Shown here piece by piece: positions 42,217 through 51,862 of a DNA stretch of 64,000 nt. A program made the translations under genes and the position numbers. The DNA is taken from positions 3,431 through 67,430 of the forward strand of contig JBEVJC010000018.1 in the NCBI GenBank assembly GCA_040510375.1. Direction: 5' to 3'. This stretch comes from JBEVJC01 sp040510375 (lineage in GTDB: Bacteria; Bacteroidota; Bacteroidia; Chitinophagales; Chitinophagaceae). The notes under the pieces were generated by a model, which had not been told where the DNA came from, ran no database searches, and worked only from the letters and a program-made list of their open reading frames with translations. How positions within the stretch are numbered: the stretch's first letter is position 1; every line of letters starts with the position of its first letter.

Positions 42217-42864
42217 TTATCGGCCAACCATAAAGATCAATATACAAATGGCTGTTACGGCAAGTAGTAACAGCCATATTTTTGCGCGGTCCCAGCGTTG
42301 TGAGATGATGGACTGGCGCAGGTTCTGGCGTAAGTATCTTAGTTGATTTTCTTCCAGGCCGATTTTTTCAAGGTGACGGAAAAATAATTGCTGGTTCTGA
42401 TAAGAAAGCCGCTGGGCGGAAAGTATTGCCAGTCGCACGATTTCCGAATTGATTGCCCTGTCGCCAAACTGATTGAGCATAACGATCACTTCACCGGAAA
42501 ACAGCAGCATCAGTTCATCCATTAATCCGTGCCTGTCCACCCGATGGTTGTCCAAACGCGAGAGGGTTCTTTCCTTTTCCAGCATTTGTTTCAGGAAGGT
42601 CACGGGGTTCAGCGCCTGTACAGGTTTGATTTTTCCACTGCTTTTTGCAAGCCACCGTTCCTGCAGGTAAAGATTCCGCCGGGTTGGATCGGTAAGTACT
42701 TCGTACGCTTCTTTCACCACTGCGAACTGGGCAGCTGCATAGGGATCGTCAGCGGATTTATCGGGGTGGTAAACCTGGGCCATCCTTCTGTACGATCGTT
42801 TTATCTCTTCGGGGGTGGCCGAAGGGGGAAGCTCGAGTATTTGGTAGTAATCCTTCAACTCCAT
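42217..42864 (-). CDS. DnaJ-domain protein with C-terminal membrane anchor
   Basis: A 215-residue protein. The J domain occupies residues 3-68 with the HPD motif in VYHPDKSADD, so it should stimulate an Hsp70 (DnaK) partner. Residues 75-190 are helical with no Gly/Phe or zinc region, and the C-terminus has one membrane helix (WLLLLAVTAICILIFMVG), which anchors it with the J domain in the cytosol. It is thus a membrane-tethered type III J protein; the client is unknown. Confidence 0.85.
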   Translation of the reverse strand: MELKDYYQILELPPSATPEEIKRSYRRMAQVYHPDKSADDPYAAAQFAVVKEAYEVLTDPTRRNLYLQERWLAKSSGKIKPVQALNPVTFLKQMLEKERTLSRLDNHRVDRHGLMDELMLLFSGEVIVMLNQFGDRAINSEIVRLAILSAQRLSYQNQQLFFRHLEKIGLEENQLRYLRQNLRQSIISQRWDRAKIWLLLLAVTAICILIFMVGR

Positions 42865-43102
42865 CGGGTACGAAGGTAAATAATCGGGGCCGTTCAGGAG
42901 CGCGAAGGCAATTATCGCTCAAAGTTTAACAGGGGCCTGATCTTTAACACTTAACGCGCTTTTTGGCAAATGTTTTCATAACACTTGCCTGCCGTACATG
43001 CCAGTGCAACCCTGTGGCACTATAACTGCTCAATAATAGTAGTACGGTAAATAACCCAGTTGGCTGGATAACCCGGATTTATATCATTTAAAAATCTTCC
43101 AC

Positions 43103-44614
43103 ATGAAACGATTAATTACCATGCTTTCCCTCACCCTCGCGATCCTGCTGGGTGTGTCGGTGGGCAACAGGAGCGAGGCTCAGGTTGGTGTCGGGGTGAA
43201 CGTCACTTACCAGACATTCTATGATGAGTTAAGCCCTTATGGACAATGGGTCGAGTATCCGGAATACGGATATGTATGGGCACCCAATATGGGATCGGAT
43301 TTTCAACCCTACAGCTCGGGAGGCCATTGGGTTTGGTCGGATGAATATGAATGGCTCTGGGTTTCCGACTATGCCTGGGGATGGGCTCCGTTTCACTATG
43401 GCCGATGGTTCCAGGATCCTGCCTATGGCTGGATGTGGCAGCCGGGATATGAATGGTCGCCAGCCTGGGTGAGCTGGAGAACCGGTGGTGATTACTACGG
43501 CTGGGCCCCGATACGTCCGGGTATCAATATCAGTATCGGGTTTGGAAATTATAATCCTCCTTCCAACTACTGGTGTTTTGCACCGCGCAGGTATATTAAT
43601 TCTCCAAGGATCAGGAATTATTATGTTGATCGCAGCCGCAACACCACTATCATCAATAATACAACGATCATTAACAATTACGGAAACAGGAATAATGTGT
43701 TTGTAAATGGAGGCCCGCGCCGCAGTGACGCGCAACGTTATGCAGGTAATATCCGGCCGGTACGATTCAGTGAATCCAATCGCCCCGGCGGACGTGAGTT
43801 CAGTAATAACCGGGTCAGCCTGTATCGTCCAAGGGTGGAAAGGGAAGGTAATAACGGAACTAATATTGCACCAAGGAATTTTAACCGGTACGACAGGAAT
43901 CGCGGTTCGGACAATCCCAATGCAAATAATGGGGGAAGGAATAATGATAACCGTGGGGATGTGAGAGGTGGAAGGAATAATGATAACCGTGGTGATATAA
44001 GGGGTGGTCAGAATAATAATAATCGTGGCAATATAGGTGCAGGAAGGAATAACAACAATGATGATCGTATTGCCGAAGGAAGGGGCAGGGGAAATAATTT
44101 ACCTGCCGAACGTCCCGACCGGAATAATGGTAATGGCAACACTCCTGGGACTGACCGTCCTTCGGGAAGTCCATCGCGTCCGCAGGGTTCCATAAGGAAT
44201 GATCGGCCTGGAGGTCCCGGTTCAGATCGTTCGCAACCACAACGGCCATCGCAGCCTGATCGGCAACCACAGCGGCCATCGCAGCCGGACCGACAGCCAC
44301 AAATGAACCGTCAACCGCAAGCAGATCGTCAGCCGCAACGTCAGACACAGATAGATCGTCAGCCGCAGCGTCAGCAACAGCCCGATCGTCAGCCGCAACG
44401 TCAACCACAGATGGATCGTCAACCGCAACGTCAGCCACAAATGGACCGTCAACCGCAACGCCAGACCCAGATGGAACGCCAGCCTCAACGGCAGCAACAA
44501 ATGGAACGTCAGCCCCAACGACAGTCTCAACCAAGGATGGAACGTCAATCTGCTCCTGAGCGGTCTTCGCAAAGCCGTGGTGATGGAGGTAGTGGACGCA
44601 GGGTAAGGAACTAA
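43103..44614 (+). CDS. Secreted aromatic and low-complexity protein (DUF6600-like)
   Basis: A 503-residue exported protein. After the signal peptide (cleavage near SEAQ, about residue 27) comes a Trp/Tyr-rich domain (about 35-175: ELSPYGQWVEYPEYGYVWAP, YAWGWAPFHYGRW, GYEWSPAWVSW) of the YXWGXW/DUF6600 kind. Then follow an Asn/Arg/Gly-rich stretch (about 265-330, NNDNRGD-type repeats) and a Gln/Pro/Arg tail of ten-residue repeats (about 375-490, DRQPQRQPQM). The tail is strongly basic and disordered. Function is unknown; an envelope or matrix role is plausible. Confidence 0.8.
   Translation: MKRLITMLSLTLAILLGVSVGNRSEAQVGVGVNVTYQTFYDELSPYGQWVEYPEYGYVWAPNMGSDFQPYSSGGHWVWSDEYEWLWVSDYAWGWAPFHYGRWFQDPAYGWMWQPGYEWSPAWVSWRTGGDYYGWAPIRPGINISIGFGNYNPPSNYWCFAPRRYINSPRIRNYYVDRSRNTTIINNTTIINNYGNRNNVFVNGGPRRSDAQRYAGNIRPVRFSESNRPGGREFSNNRVSLYRPRVEREGNNGTNIAPRNFNRYDRNRGSDNPNANNGGRNNDNRGDVRGGRNNDNRGDIRGGQNNNNRGNIGAGRNNNNDDRIAEGRGRGNNLPAERPDRNNGNGNTPGTDRPSGSPSRPQGSIRNDRPGGPGSDRSQPQRPSQPDRQPQRPSQPDRQPQMNRQPQADRQPQRQTQIDRQPQRQQQPDRQPQRQPQMDRQPQRQPQMDRQPQRQTQMERQPQRQQQMERQPQRQSQPRMERQSAPERSSQSRGDGGSGRRVRN
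44226..44560 (+). repeat. 30-bp repeats coding for DRQPQRQPQM-like units
   Basis: About ten imperfect units (GATCGTCAGCCGCAACGTCA and variants) encode (D/E)RQPQRQ-x-Q-x. Unit number may vary between strains by slippage without loss of frame. Confidence 0.85.
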
Positions 44615-44640
44615 AAAAATATTATCCCTATAAACACTTA

Positions 44641-44662
44641 AGACCCATTTGGGTCTTTTTTT
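44641..44662 (+). terminator. Terminator abutting the ABC transporter start
   Basis: AGACCC-ATTT-GGGTCT followed by TTTTTTG. The next gene's ATG is at 44666, so the hairpin occupies its leader. Confidence 0.85.
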
Positions 44663-44665
44663 GTT

Positions 44666-46510
44666 ATGATGGTGAACGGATCGTTTACCTTTAAATCATC
44701 CCCTAAATATTTTTTATTGAAAATTCTCTGGAACTATCTTAAACCACATCGTCCCCTAATATTTGTTTCGCTCCTGCTTGCAGGGATTGCCCAGTTACTT
44801 ACACTTGTTGACCCGCTTATTTTTGGAAAGATCATCGATGATTATGCCGGTGGTAAAGGTAAACGACCCGAAACCGAACTGGTTAACGGAGTATTGGTCT
44901 GGCTACTGATAGCATTAGGTGTCGCATTGCTGGCGCGACTGGCAAAGGCATTTCAGGATTACGTAATGCGGTTGGCCGTGCAGCGTTTTGGAATGCAGAT
45001 CTTCAATGATGGATTAAAACAAACATTGCGACTTTCATTCACCGAGTTTGAAAGCCAGCGAAGTGGTGAAACATTATCCACCCTGCAAAAAGTACGGGTG
45101 GATACCGAACGGTTTATCAATGCGTTTATCAATATCCTTTTTTCCTCGGTTATCGGGATCGGATTCCTGATCTGGTATGCGATAACCAAACACTGGTTAC
45201 TGATACCGGTTTTCCTGATTGGTGTGCTGGTATTGGGGGGACTAACCGGTATGCTTAGTAAAAGGATCAAGACCATCCAGCGTTCAATCAACCGGGAGAC
45301 CTACCAGATGTCGGGCGCAATCACCGAATCATTAAGGAATATTGAACTTGTAAAAAGCCTCGGTCTCACCTATCCTGAAATCCGGCGGTTAAAGGAGTAT
45401 ACCCAGAAGATCTTTGATCTTGAAATGACAAAAACGCGGAAGGTGCGAACTTTATCATTTCTCCAAAGCGCTTCACTTACCTTATTGAAACAATCCATCC
45501 TGTTTATTTTACTCTGGCTTATTTTCCGTGATGTACTGACAACGGGTGAACTGATCAGCATGCAATTCATCTCCACCACTATTTTCGGACCCTTGCAGGA
45601 TCTGGGAAATATAATCCTGTCGTACCGGGAAGCAGAAGCATCGCTGCTCACTTTTGACAAGCTGATGAAAAAACCGGTAGAGACAAGACCCGAGGAACCG
45701 GTGGAACTGGGGCCGCTCCGCACCCTGCGTTTTGATCATGTGGTGTTCCGGCATGCAACGGCCACGATGAATGCAATTGATGATATAACCTTTGAAGTAA
45801 AAAGCGGGGAGACCATCGCCTTTGTTGGTCCATCAGGTTCGGGAAAATCTACATTGGTGAAACTACTCGTAGGACTTTACCGTCCGGTTTCGGGTGCAGT
45901 TTATTTTAACGGAATACTGTCGGCCGATATCCGGTACAATGAAATGCGCAGGCAGATAGGTTTCGTAACCCAGGAAACACAATTGTTCTACGGAACAATC
46001 CGCGATAACCTGCTTTTTGTAAAAGCTTCTGCAACGGATGAAGAGATGCTCGATGCCCTGCATAAAGCAGCATGCGATAACCTGATACAGCGATCAGGAA
46101 GAGGTCTTGATACACTGCTTGGTGAAGGGGGAATGAAACTATCGGGGGGTGAAAAACAACGCATCGCGATTGCGCGTGCATTATTACGTCATCCGCGACT
46201 GCTTATTTTTGATGAAGCTACGTCAGCACTTGATTCATTAACGGAAGAGTCTATTACAGAAACCATCAAGGATATTTCCCGGCAACGCGATCCGATTACC
46301 ATTATGATTGCACACCGTTTATCGACCATTATGTATGCGGATGTAATTTATGTCCTGGAAAAAGGAAGGATCGTTGAATCAGGCACGCACGATAAACTGG
46401 TTGAAGCCCGCGGCCTTTATTATGCCATGTGGCGTCAGCAGGTGGGGGAAAGACGGGATCCGGTGCAGGTTGCTCCTGCTAGTGTAAAGCCTTCAGTTTG
46501 GAAACCATAA
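44666..46510 (+). CDS. ABC transporter, fused membrane and ATPase domains
   Basis: A 614-residue exporter half-transporter. Six membrane helices (about residues 25-320) are followed by an ATPase domain: Walker A GPSGSGKST (about 393), signature LSGGEKQRIAIARALLR, Walker B LLIFDEATSALD and an H-loop in AHRLSTI. MsbA/multidrug-type exporters have this order and act as dimers. A terminator ends 3-4 bases before the ATG. The gene overlaps the convergent MFS gene by 32 bases at its 3' end. Confidence 0.92.
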   Translation: MMVNGSFTFKSSPKYFLLKILWNYLKPHRPLIFVSLLLAGIAQLLTLVDPLIFGKIIDDYAGGKGKRPETELVNGVLVWLLIALGVALLARLAKAFQDYVMRLAVQRFGMQIFNDGLKQTLRLSFTEFESQRSGETLSTLQKVRVDTERFINAFINILFSSVIGIGFLIWYAITKHWLLIPVFLIGVLVLGGLTGMLSKRIKTIQRSINRETYQMSGAITESLRNIELVKSLGLTYPEIRRLKEYTQKIFDLEMTKTRKVRTLSFLQSASLTLLKQSILFILLWLIFRDVLTTGELISMQFISTTIFGPLQDLGNIILSYREAEASLLTFDKLMKKPVETRPEEPVELGPLRTLRFDHVVFRHATATMNAIDDITFEVKSGETIAFVGPSGSGKSTLVKLLVGLYRPVSGAVYFNGILSADIRYNEMRRQIGFVTQETQLFYGTIRDNLLFVKASATDEEMLDALHKAACDNLIQRSGRGLDTLLGEGGMKLSGGEKQRIAIARALLRHPRLLIFDEATSALDSLTEESITETIKDISRQRDPITIMIAHRLSTIMYADVIYVLEKGRIVESGTHDKLVEARGLYYAMWRQQVGERRDPVQVAPASVKPSVWKP

Positions 46511-47666
46511 TCGCGATAGCAAAACCAAACAGGCTGATCACAGCGAAGGAATGGCGCAGGCTGAAAAGCTGCGAGATATAACCGATGAGCGGGGGTCCCA
46601 TCAGGAATCCAAAAAAACTGATGCTGGAAACGGCGGCCAGCGCCATTCCTGGCGGAATTTTTGAAACGCGTCCAACGCTGCTGTATACCATCGGTATGAT
46701 AGAAGATACGCCAAATCCTACGCAGATAAAACCAAAGGTAGCTGTGGCCATATAAGGAAAGAATACAGCCGTCAGCAATCCGAATGAAACCATTACTCCG
46801 CTTACCTGGAGCATTCGTTTACGTCCGTATTTCTCAATTAATTTATCACCTACAAAGCGACCGATTGCCATCATTCCCATGAAAGACGCATAACCAAGTA
46901 CGATCAGCCGGCCCTCGGCATGGACCACGTCTTTAAAATAAACCCCGCTCCATTCAAACATGGCGCCTTCACTTGCCATACTGCAGAAGCCGATAATGCC
47001 AAGCTGGACCAGCATGCCATCGGGCCGCGAAAAAAATGATTTTTTTTCTGTTGGTAGAGTTGACCGGCCCGACTGGAGTTTTGACTGGAAAACAAGAACC
47101 ACAACAATGATCATTACTGCCACAATACAGAAATGCGGGTATGGCCTGACCTGCAATCCGGTCATCAGTAATCCGATGGCTGCCCCGGTGAAACCCGCTG
47201 TACTCCACGCTCCATGGAAGGAAGCCATGATTGGTCGCTCATATAATTTTTCCGCGCGGATTGCCTGTGTATTTCCTGATATATTACAAAGATTACCACA
47301 GATCCCGAAGAAATACAATCCCACTGCCAGGTGCCAGGGTTGGGTGGCCAGTCCGAGGTTGGTCAGGCAAAGTGCATAAAGAATAGCAGCAACCCGTAAT
47401 ACTTTTTTACTGCCGAACCTGGTAACCATCACACCGGAAAATGGCATGGCAGTAAGTTGGCCCGCCGGCAATGCAAGAAGGATTAGGCCGAATGCCGCAT
47501 CATTTAATCCGAGCGAGGTTTTAATATCGGGGATCCTGCTTGCCCATGAAGCAAATGAAAGTCCAAGGCAAAAGAAAAGTATGGATACAGCGATCCTGAT
47601 CTGACGGTTGGTCAGTGTGGTAACCGGAACGGCAATATCAGCTATGTCCTGCTTAAATTCAGCCAT
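46479..47666 (-). CDS. MFS transporter (sugar permease-like)
   Basis: A 395-residue, 12-helix transporter. SFASWASRIPDIKTSLGLNDAAFG and FHGAWSTAGFTGAAIG resemble the YbjJ/fucose-permease branch of the major facilitators. The start at 47666 (MAEFKQDIADIAV) follows the flavin oxidoreductase stop by 10 bases, so the two genes are probably co-transcribed. An upstream in-frame start would overlap the previous gene by 95 bases. The substrate is unknown. Confidence 0.85.
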   Translation of the reverse strand: MAEFKQDIADIAVPVTTLTNRQIRIAVSILFFCLGLSFASWASRIPDIKTSLGLNDAAFGLILLALPAGQLTAMPFSGVMVTRFGSKKVLRVAAILYALCLTNLGLATQPWHLAVGLYFFGICGNLCNISGNTQAIRAEKLYERPIMASFHGAWSTAGFTGAAIGLLMTGLQVRPYPHFCIVAVMIIVVVLVFQSKLQSGRSTLPTEKKSFFSRPDGMLVQLGIIGFCSMASEGAMFEWSGVYFKDVVHAEGRLIVLGYASFMGMMAIGRFVGDKLIEKYGRKRMLQVSGVMVSFGLLTAVFFPYMATATFGFICVGFGVSSIIPMVYSSVGRVSKIPPGMALAAVSSISFFGFLMGPPLIGYISQLFSLRHSFAVISLFGFAIAIMVSKLKALH

Positions 47667-47676
47667 ATCAATCAGA

Positions 47677-48750
47677 CTAGTGTTTGTGAGGACGGGCCCG
47701 TTCATATTGCATTGGCCATTTGAGTGAACCACCCAATTCATGTGCGGCATGAAGCGGAAAATAAGGATCACGCAAAAGTTCCCTTGCCATGAAAATGAGA
47801 TCGGCCTTACCTTCCTGCAGGATCTGTTCCGCCTGTACCGCGGTAGTGATCATTCCTACCGCCCCGGTTTTTATACCGGTCTGTCCACGCAATTCACTTG
47901 CAAATGGAACCTGGTATCCAGGCTCTACCTGGATCTTCTGGTGGGCCGAATTACCACCCGATGAAGAATCAATCAGGTCAACCCCATTCTCTTTGAGAAG
48001 GTAAGCAAGATTAATGGAATCATCCAGTGTCCAGCCACCCTCCACCCATTCGGTTGCGGAAATACGTACAAAAATGGGCAGGTCAGCAGGCCATACTTCC
48101 TGTATGGCATTCAGGATCTCCAGCAGGAAGCGTACCCTGTTTTCAAAGGAGCCGCCGTATTCATCATTCCGATGGTTGGAAAGGGGTGAAAGGAACTGGT
48201 TGATCAGGTATCCATGTGCTGCATGGATTTCGATTACCTGGTAACCCGCTTCCCGTGCGCGTTTGGCCGCATCGCGGAAATCATGTATAACCTGTGTGAT
48301 GCCTGCTTTATCAAGCGCCAGTGGCGGCCGTTCGGCCGGACGGAAAGGAATAGCTGATGGTGCAACAGGCAGCCAGGCATGTTCGCCACTTATGATCTGT
48401 CCGCCGCCCTTCCAGGGAATTTCGGTGCTTGATTTCCGGCCGGCATGTGATAGCTGGATACCAGCCACCGCACCCTGCGAATGGATAAAACTGACAATCC
48501 TTTTTAGGAAGGGGAGATGTTCATCTTTCCAGATCCCTGCATCAGCATAACTGATCCGCCCTTCGGGCGAGACGGCAGTGGCTTCCTGGATTACCAGCGC
48601 CGCTCCACCGGTGGCGCGGCTTCCGAGATTCACCAGGTGCCAGTCGTTCAGGAACCCATCTGTGGCAGAATACTGACACATGGGGGATACAACAATCCTG
48701 TTGCGGAAATGGACCGACTTAATAACGAGTTCCGAAAAAAGTATACTCAT
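47677..48750 (-). CDS. NADH:flavin oxidoreductase (old yellow enzyme, YqjM-like)
   Basis: A 357-residue FMN enzyme. The start RNRIVVSPMCQYSATDGFLNDWH carries the Cys that tunes the flavin in the YqjM class, and the HAAHGYLINQFLSPLSNHRNDEYGGSFENR block holds the substrate-binding His pair and GG loop. These enzymes reduce activated C=C bonds of enals, enones and similar electrophiles. It lies in a row of oxidoreductases on the same strand (aldo/keto reductase, alcohol dehydrogenase). Confidence 0.92.
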   Translation of the reverse strand: MSILFSELVIKSVHFRNRIVVSPMCQYSATDGFLNDWHLVNLGSRATGGAALVIQEATAVSPEGRISYADAGIWKDEHLPFLKRIVSFIHSQGAVAGIQLSHAGRKSSTEIPWKGGGQIISGEHAWLPVAPSAIPFRPAERPPLALDKAGITQVIHDFRDAAKRAREAGYQVIEIHAAHGYLINQFLSPLSNHRNDEYGGSFENRVRFLLEILNAIQEVWPADLPIFVRISATEWVEGGWTLDDSINLAYLLKENGVDLIDSSSGGNSAHQKIQVEPGYQVPFASELRGQTGIKTGAVGMITTAVQAEQILQEGKADLIFMARELLRDPYFPLHAAHELGGSLKWPMQYERARPHKH

Positions 48751-48878
48751 ATTGTTATCATGATTATTTCGCCGGGGCGATGAACATTTTCATTTATACC
48801 CGGTTTGATTTTCGTTACTCTTTGTCAGGATTATTTTCCCGGGGCAACAGGTAACTTCATTCCTTGTAATCTTTATCC

Positions 48879-49826
48879 TCATTTTTTCCCCGACGCTGTA
48901 AGCATTTTCATTTCTTCCTCGTTTATTTTCAATTCAACGGCTTTGGAAAAATCTTCCACCTGGTTTTTTGAAGTGGCACTGGCAATGGCGGCGGTAATAG
49001 CGGGTTGCCTGATCAACCATGCAATGGCCACCTGCGCGGGTGTTGCGCGATGTGCTTCGCTTACTTTGTCAAGGGCTTCGAGGATGCGGTGACCTTTTGC
49101 ATCCAGGTATTTTTTTATGCCTGCACCGCGTGGACTTTTATTGAGGTCCTGTTCGGTACGGTATTTACCGGTAAGGAAACCGCTTGCAAGGGAATAATAA
49201 GCTGTCACACCCATTCCCTGTTCAGTTACCAGGTCCAGGTATTCCGTTTCGAATTTTTCCCTGTCGTACAGGTTGTACAGTGGTTGCAGAACCTGGTAAC
49301 GCGGGTAGGATGACTGATCACTTGATTCAAGTGAAGCAACAATACGTTCACGGCTCATATTGGAAGTGCCGATAAAAAGCAGTTTTCCGGCAGCCACCAG
49401 CCTGGAGTAGGCTTCAAGTGTTTCATCAACCGGCGTTTTGCCATCATCAAAATGTGAAAAATAAAGATCGATATGATCGGTCTGCAGGCGTCTCAATGAA
49501 TGTTCCACCGATTCAATGATATTCTTTGCAGAAAGATCGGGTCCATGTCCCGCATCGGCACCGCCCTTGGTAAACAGGAGTACCTGGTCGCGGTTATCCT
49601 TCTGATTCATCCACTCGCCAATAATGGTTTCCGATTCGCCCCCTTTATTTCCCGGTACCCATCGTGAATAAACGTCAGCGGTGTCAATTGCATTGAAACC
49701 CTTGTCCGTAAAGGCATCCAGAAGTTCGAATGATTTTTTACGGTCCACTGTCCATCCAAAAATATTTCCTCCGAAGACAATAGGAGTGCTTTGCAGGGAG
49801 GTTGCCCCGAGTTGCCTTTTTTCCAT
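48879..49826 (-). CDS. Aldo/keto reductase
   Basis: A 315-residue (beta/alpha)8 NADPH enzyme. The catalytic residues are in place: Asp and Tyr in NAIDTADVYSRW, Lys in LLFTKGG, and His in LYFSHFDDG. The cofactor-binding end has AIASATSKNQVEDF. It reduces aldehydes or ketones; the natural substrate is unknown. It shares its direction with the flavin oxidoreductase and the alcohol dehydrogenase. Confidence 0.9.
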   Translation of the reverse strand: MEKRQLGATSLQSTPIVFGGNIFGWTVDRKKSFELLDAFTDKGFNAIDTADVYSRWVPGNKGGESETIIGEWMNQKDNRDQVLLFTKGGADAGHGPDLSAKNIIESVEHSLRRLQTDHIDLYFSHFDDGKTPVDETLEAYSRLVAAGKLLFIGTSNMSRERIVASLESSDQSSYPRYQVLQPLYNLYDREKFETEYLDLVTEQGMGVTAYYSLASGFLTGKYRTEQDLNKSPRGAGIKKYLDAKGHRILEALDKVSEAHRATPAQVAIAWLIRQPAITAAIASATSKNQVEDFSKAVELKINEEEMKMLTASGKK

Positions 49827-49883
49827 TGCTGATGTGTTAGAGTTGAACGATGATAAAGGGTGGGGGATTACTCCCCCATCCGA

Positions 49884-50936
49884 TTATTTCTTTAAAGAGG
49901 CGATATCTATCACAAAGCGGTAACGGACATCATTCTTCAGCATCCGTTCGTAAGCCGTGTTGATATCTTTGATGTCAATCACTTCCACATCGGAAGTGAT
50001 ATTATTTTCTGCACAATAAATCAGCATCTCCTGGGTTTCCCTGATGCCGCCAATCATTGAACCGGCGAGGGAGCGGCGTTTACCAATCAGACTGAATGCA
50101 GGAACAGCAGAGGCATGCGGTGGTACTCCCACCACTACCAATGTACCATCGCGGCTGAGCAACTGGAGGTAATCGTTGTACTCGTGATCGGCGGAAACAG
50201 CATCAAGGATAAAATCAAAACTGTTGTGGAGTTTTTTCATTTGTTCCTTATCGGTCGATACAGCAAAGTGGTGAGCACCCAGGCGACGGGCATCTGCTTC
50301 CTTCGATGCCGAGGTACTTAACACGGTAACTTCCGCGCCAAATGAAACGGCAAATTTAACGGCCATATGACCAAGGCCACCCAGGCCAACAACGCCTACC
50401 TTATGTCCCTTTCCGATATTCCAGTGGCGAAGTGGTGAATAGGTGGTGATACCTGCGCAAAGCAATGGTGCTACACCTTCAAGCGGAAGTTTGTCGGAGA
50501 CATGCAGTACATAATCTGCGTCTACCACAATCTGGGTGGAGTAACCTCCGTATGTTGGGGTCTTGCCATCACGTTCATAAGAATTATACGTTGCTACCAT
50601 TCCCACATCGCAATATTGTTCTTCCCCGTCTTTACAATTCGGGCATGTGCGGCAGGAGTCAACAAAACAACCAACACCGGCGAGTTCGCCTACTTTGAAA
50701 TCTTTTACTTTATCACCCACCTGGATTACCCGTCCAACAATTTCATGGCCTGGTACCATCGGGTAAATTGATCCGCCCCATTCGTCTCTTGCCTGGTGAA
50801 GGTCGGAGTGACAGACACCACAATAAAGTATATCAATCTTTACATCATTGGAGCCGGTGTCGCGCCGGTCGAAATTAAAAGGAGCTAGTGGAGATTTGGG
50901 TGATTTGGCAGCATATGCATTGACATTCTGGGGCAT
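49884..50936 (-). CDS. Zinc-dependent NAD(P) alcohol dehydrogenase (YahK/CAD-like)
   Basis: A 350-residue medium-chain dehydrogenase. The catalytic zinc site is CGVCHSDLH (Cys, His) and GHEIVGRV with a later Cys; structural zinc ligands are in CRTCPNCKDGEEQYC. The cofactor motif GLGGLGHMAVKFA is followed by STSASKEADARRLGAHHF, a segment typical of NADPH-preferring cinnamyl-alcohol type enzymes. It reduces a range of aldehydes. The ATG at 50936 is chosen because the in-frame start at 50978 overlaps a perfect -7 box. Confidence 0.9.
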   Translation of the reverse strand: MPQNVNAYAAKSPKSPLAPFNFDRRDTGSNDVKIDILYCGVCHSDLHQARDEWGGSIYPMVPGHEIVGRVIQVGDKVKDFKVGELAGVGCFVDSCRTCPNCKDGEEQYCDVGMVATYNSYERDGKTPTYGGYSTQIVVDADYVLHVSDKLPLEGVAPLLCAGITTYSPLRHWNIGKGHKVGVVGLGGLGHMAVKFAVSFGAEVTVLSTSASKEADARRLGAHHFAVSTDKEQMKKLHNSFDFILDAVSADHEYNDYLQLLSRDGTLVVVGVPPHASAVPAFSLIGKRRSLAGSMIGGIRETQEMLIYCAENNITSDVEVIDIKDINTAYERMLKNDVRYRFVIDIASLKK

Positions 50937-50975
50937 AAAAAAAATTATTGAATTTGAAGAACTGGTTTCGAAAAG

Positions 50976-50983
50976 CAAAGTTA
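50976..50983 (-). promoter_or_regulatory. -7 box of the alcohol dehydrogenase gene
   Basis: TAACTTTG on the minus strand, 39 bases before the ATG at 50936. No -33 TTTG is seen. Confidence 0.55.
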
Positions 50984-51012
50984 TCTTATCCCGGCATTGC
51001 AGCAGCGGGGAG

Positions 51013-51807
51013 TCAGGATATACCCGGTAATTTTATGCCACCCTGTTTCAGTTTTGTGACGATCTGCTCATGAATGACCATACTGGAGTCCCGGAAGCCA
51101 TGGGCGGGAAGCCAGATATTGATCTCAACGGTATATTTATCCGCCTCGATTTTGCTGATTCCAACCCGGTATTCAGGGTCGTGAAGAATGTTTTCCACAC
51201 TTTGGAGTGCTTCGCTGATCAGTCGTTTGACATCGGCATATTCGATCCCGAAGCTGAGTTTTAATTCAATATCCAGGCGCCGGTTTCCTTCCCGGCTCAG
51301 ATTAATTGTGACATTGTTTGACAGCTGACCATTTGGAACAATGATGGTTTTGTTATCGTAGGTGAGGATAATGGTGTAAAAAAGCTGGATGGACTGCACT
51401 TTCCCTTCCTGTCCCTGGATTACGATATTATCGCCCACGCGATAGGGATGGAGAATCAGAATAAGGATGCCACTGACAAAATTATTTAAGGTGCCGGATA
51501 GAGCGAGGCCCGCTGCCACGGTGAGACCTGCGAAGATAGCGGTGAGGAACGTCAGTTCCACTCCCATAATTTGCAATCCGAAAATAAGCAGCAGGATTTG
51601 CAGTGTAACAACAACCAGGTTCTGTAAGAAATACCGCAGCGAGGGATTGAAGTTTCGTTTCTCCATCGTCCTTCGCATCATTCTTCCAAATACACGTATC
51701 AGCCAGAATCCGATCACCATTACCAGCAGGCCGATACCGATACCGGCGCCGTGATTGATCAGCCAGTCCATTGCTTTGTCGGATAAATTGTTCCAGTCAA
51801 ACTTCAT
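51013..51807 (-). CDS. Small-conductance mechanosensitive channel (MscS)
   Basis: A 264-residue channel with three membrane helices. The pore helix is VAAGLALSGTLNNFVSGILILI (Gly/Ala-packed), followed by the beta domain HPYRVGDNIVIQGQEGKVQSI and PNGQLSNNVTIN, and an alpha/beta end. The channel opens under membrane tension and releases solutes on osmotic downshift. Length is close to that of E. coli MscS. Confidence 0.92.
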   Translation of the reverse strand: MKFDWNNLSDKAMDWLINHGAGIGIGLLVMVIGFWLIRVFGRMMRRTMEKRNFNPSLRYFLQNLVVVTLQILLLIFGLQIMGVELTFLTAIFAGLTVAAGLALSGTLNNFVSGILILILHPYRVGDNIVIQGQEGKVQSIQLFYTIILTYDNKTIIVPNGQLSNNVTINLSREGNRRLDIELKLSFGIEYADVKRLISEALQSVENILHDPEYRVGISKIEADKYTVEINIWLPAHGFRDSSMVIHEQIVTKLKQGGIKLPGIS

Positions 51808-51862
51808 ATCAGGTAATTGAACACCTGATGTTAGAAAAACTGTGCCGGTATCGGCCGTATGG

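Noticed and set aside
44226..44560. CRISPR-like array
   Set aside because: Regular repeats here are in-frame codon repeats of a secreted protein, with no unique spacers and no cas genes.
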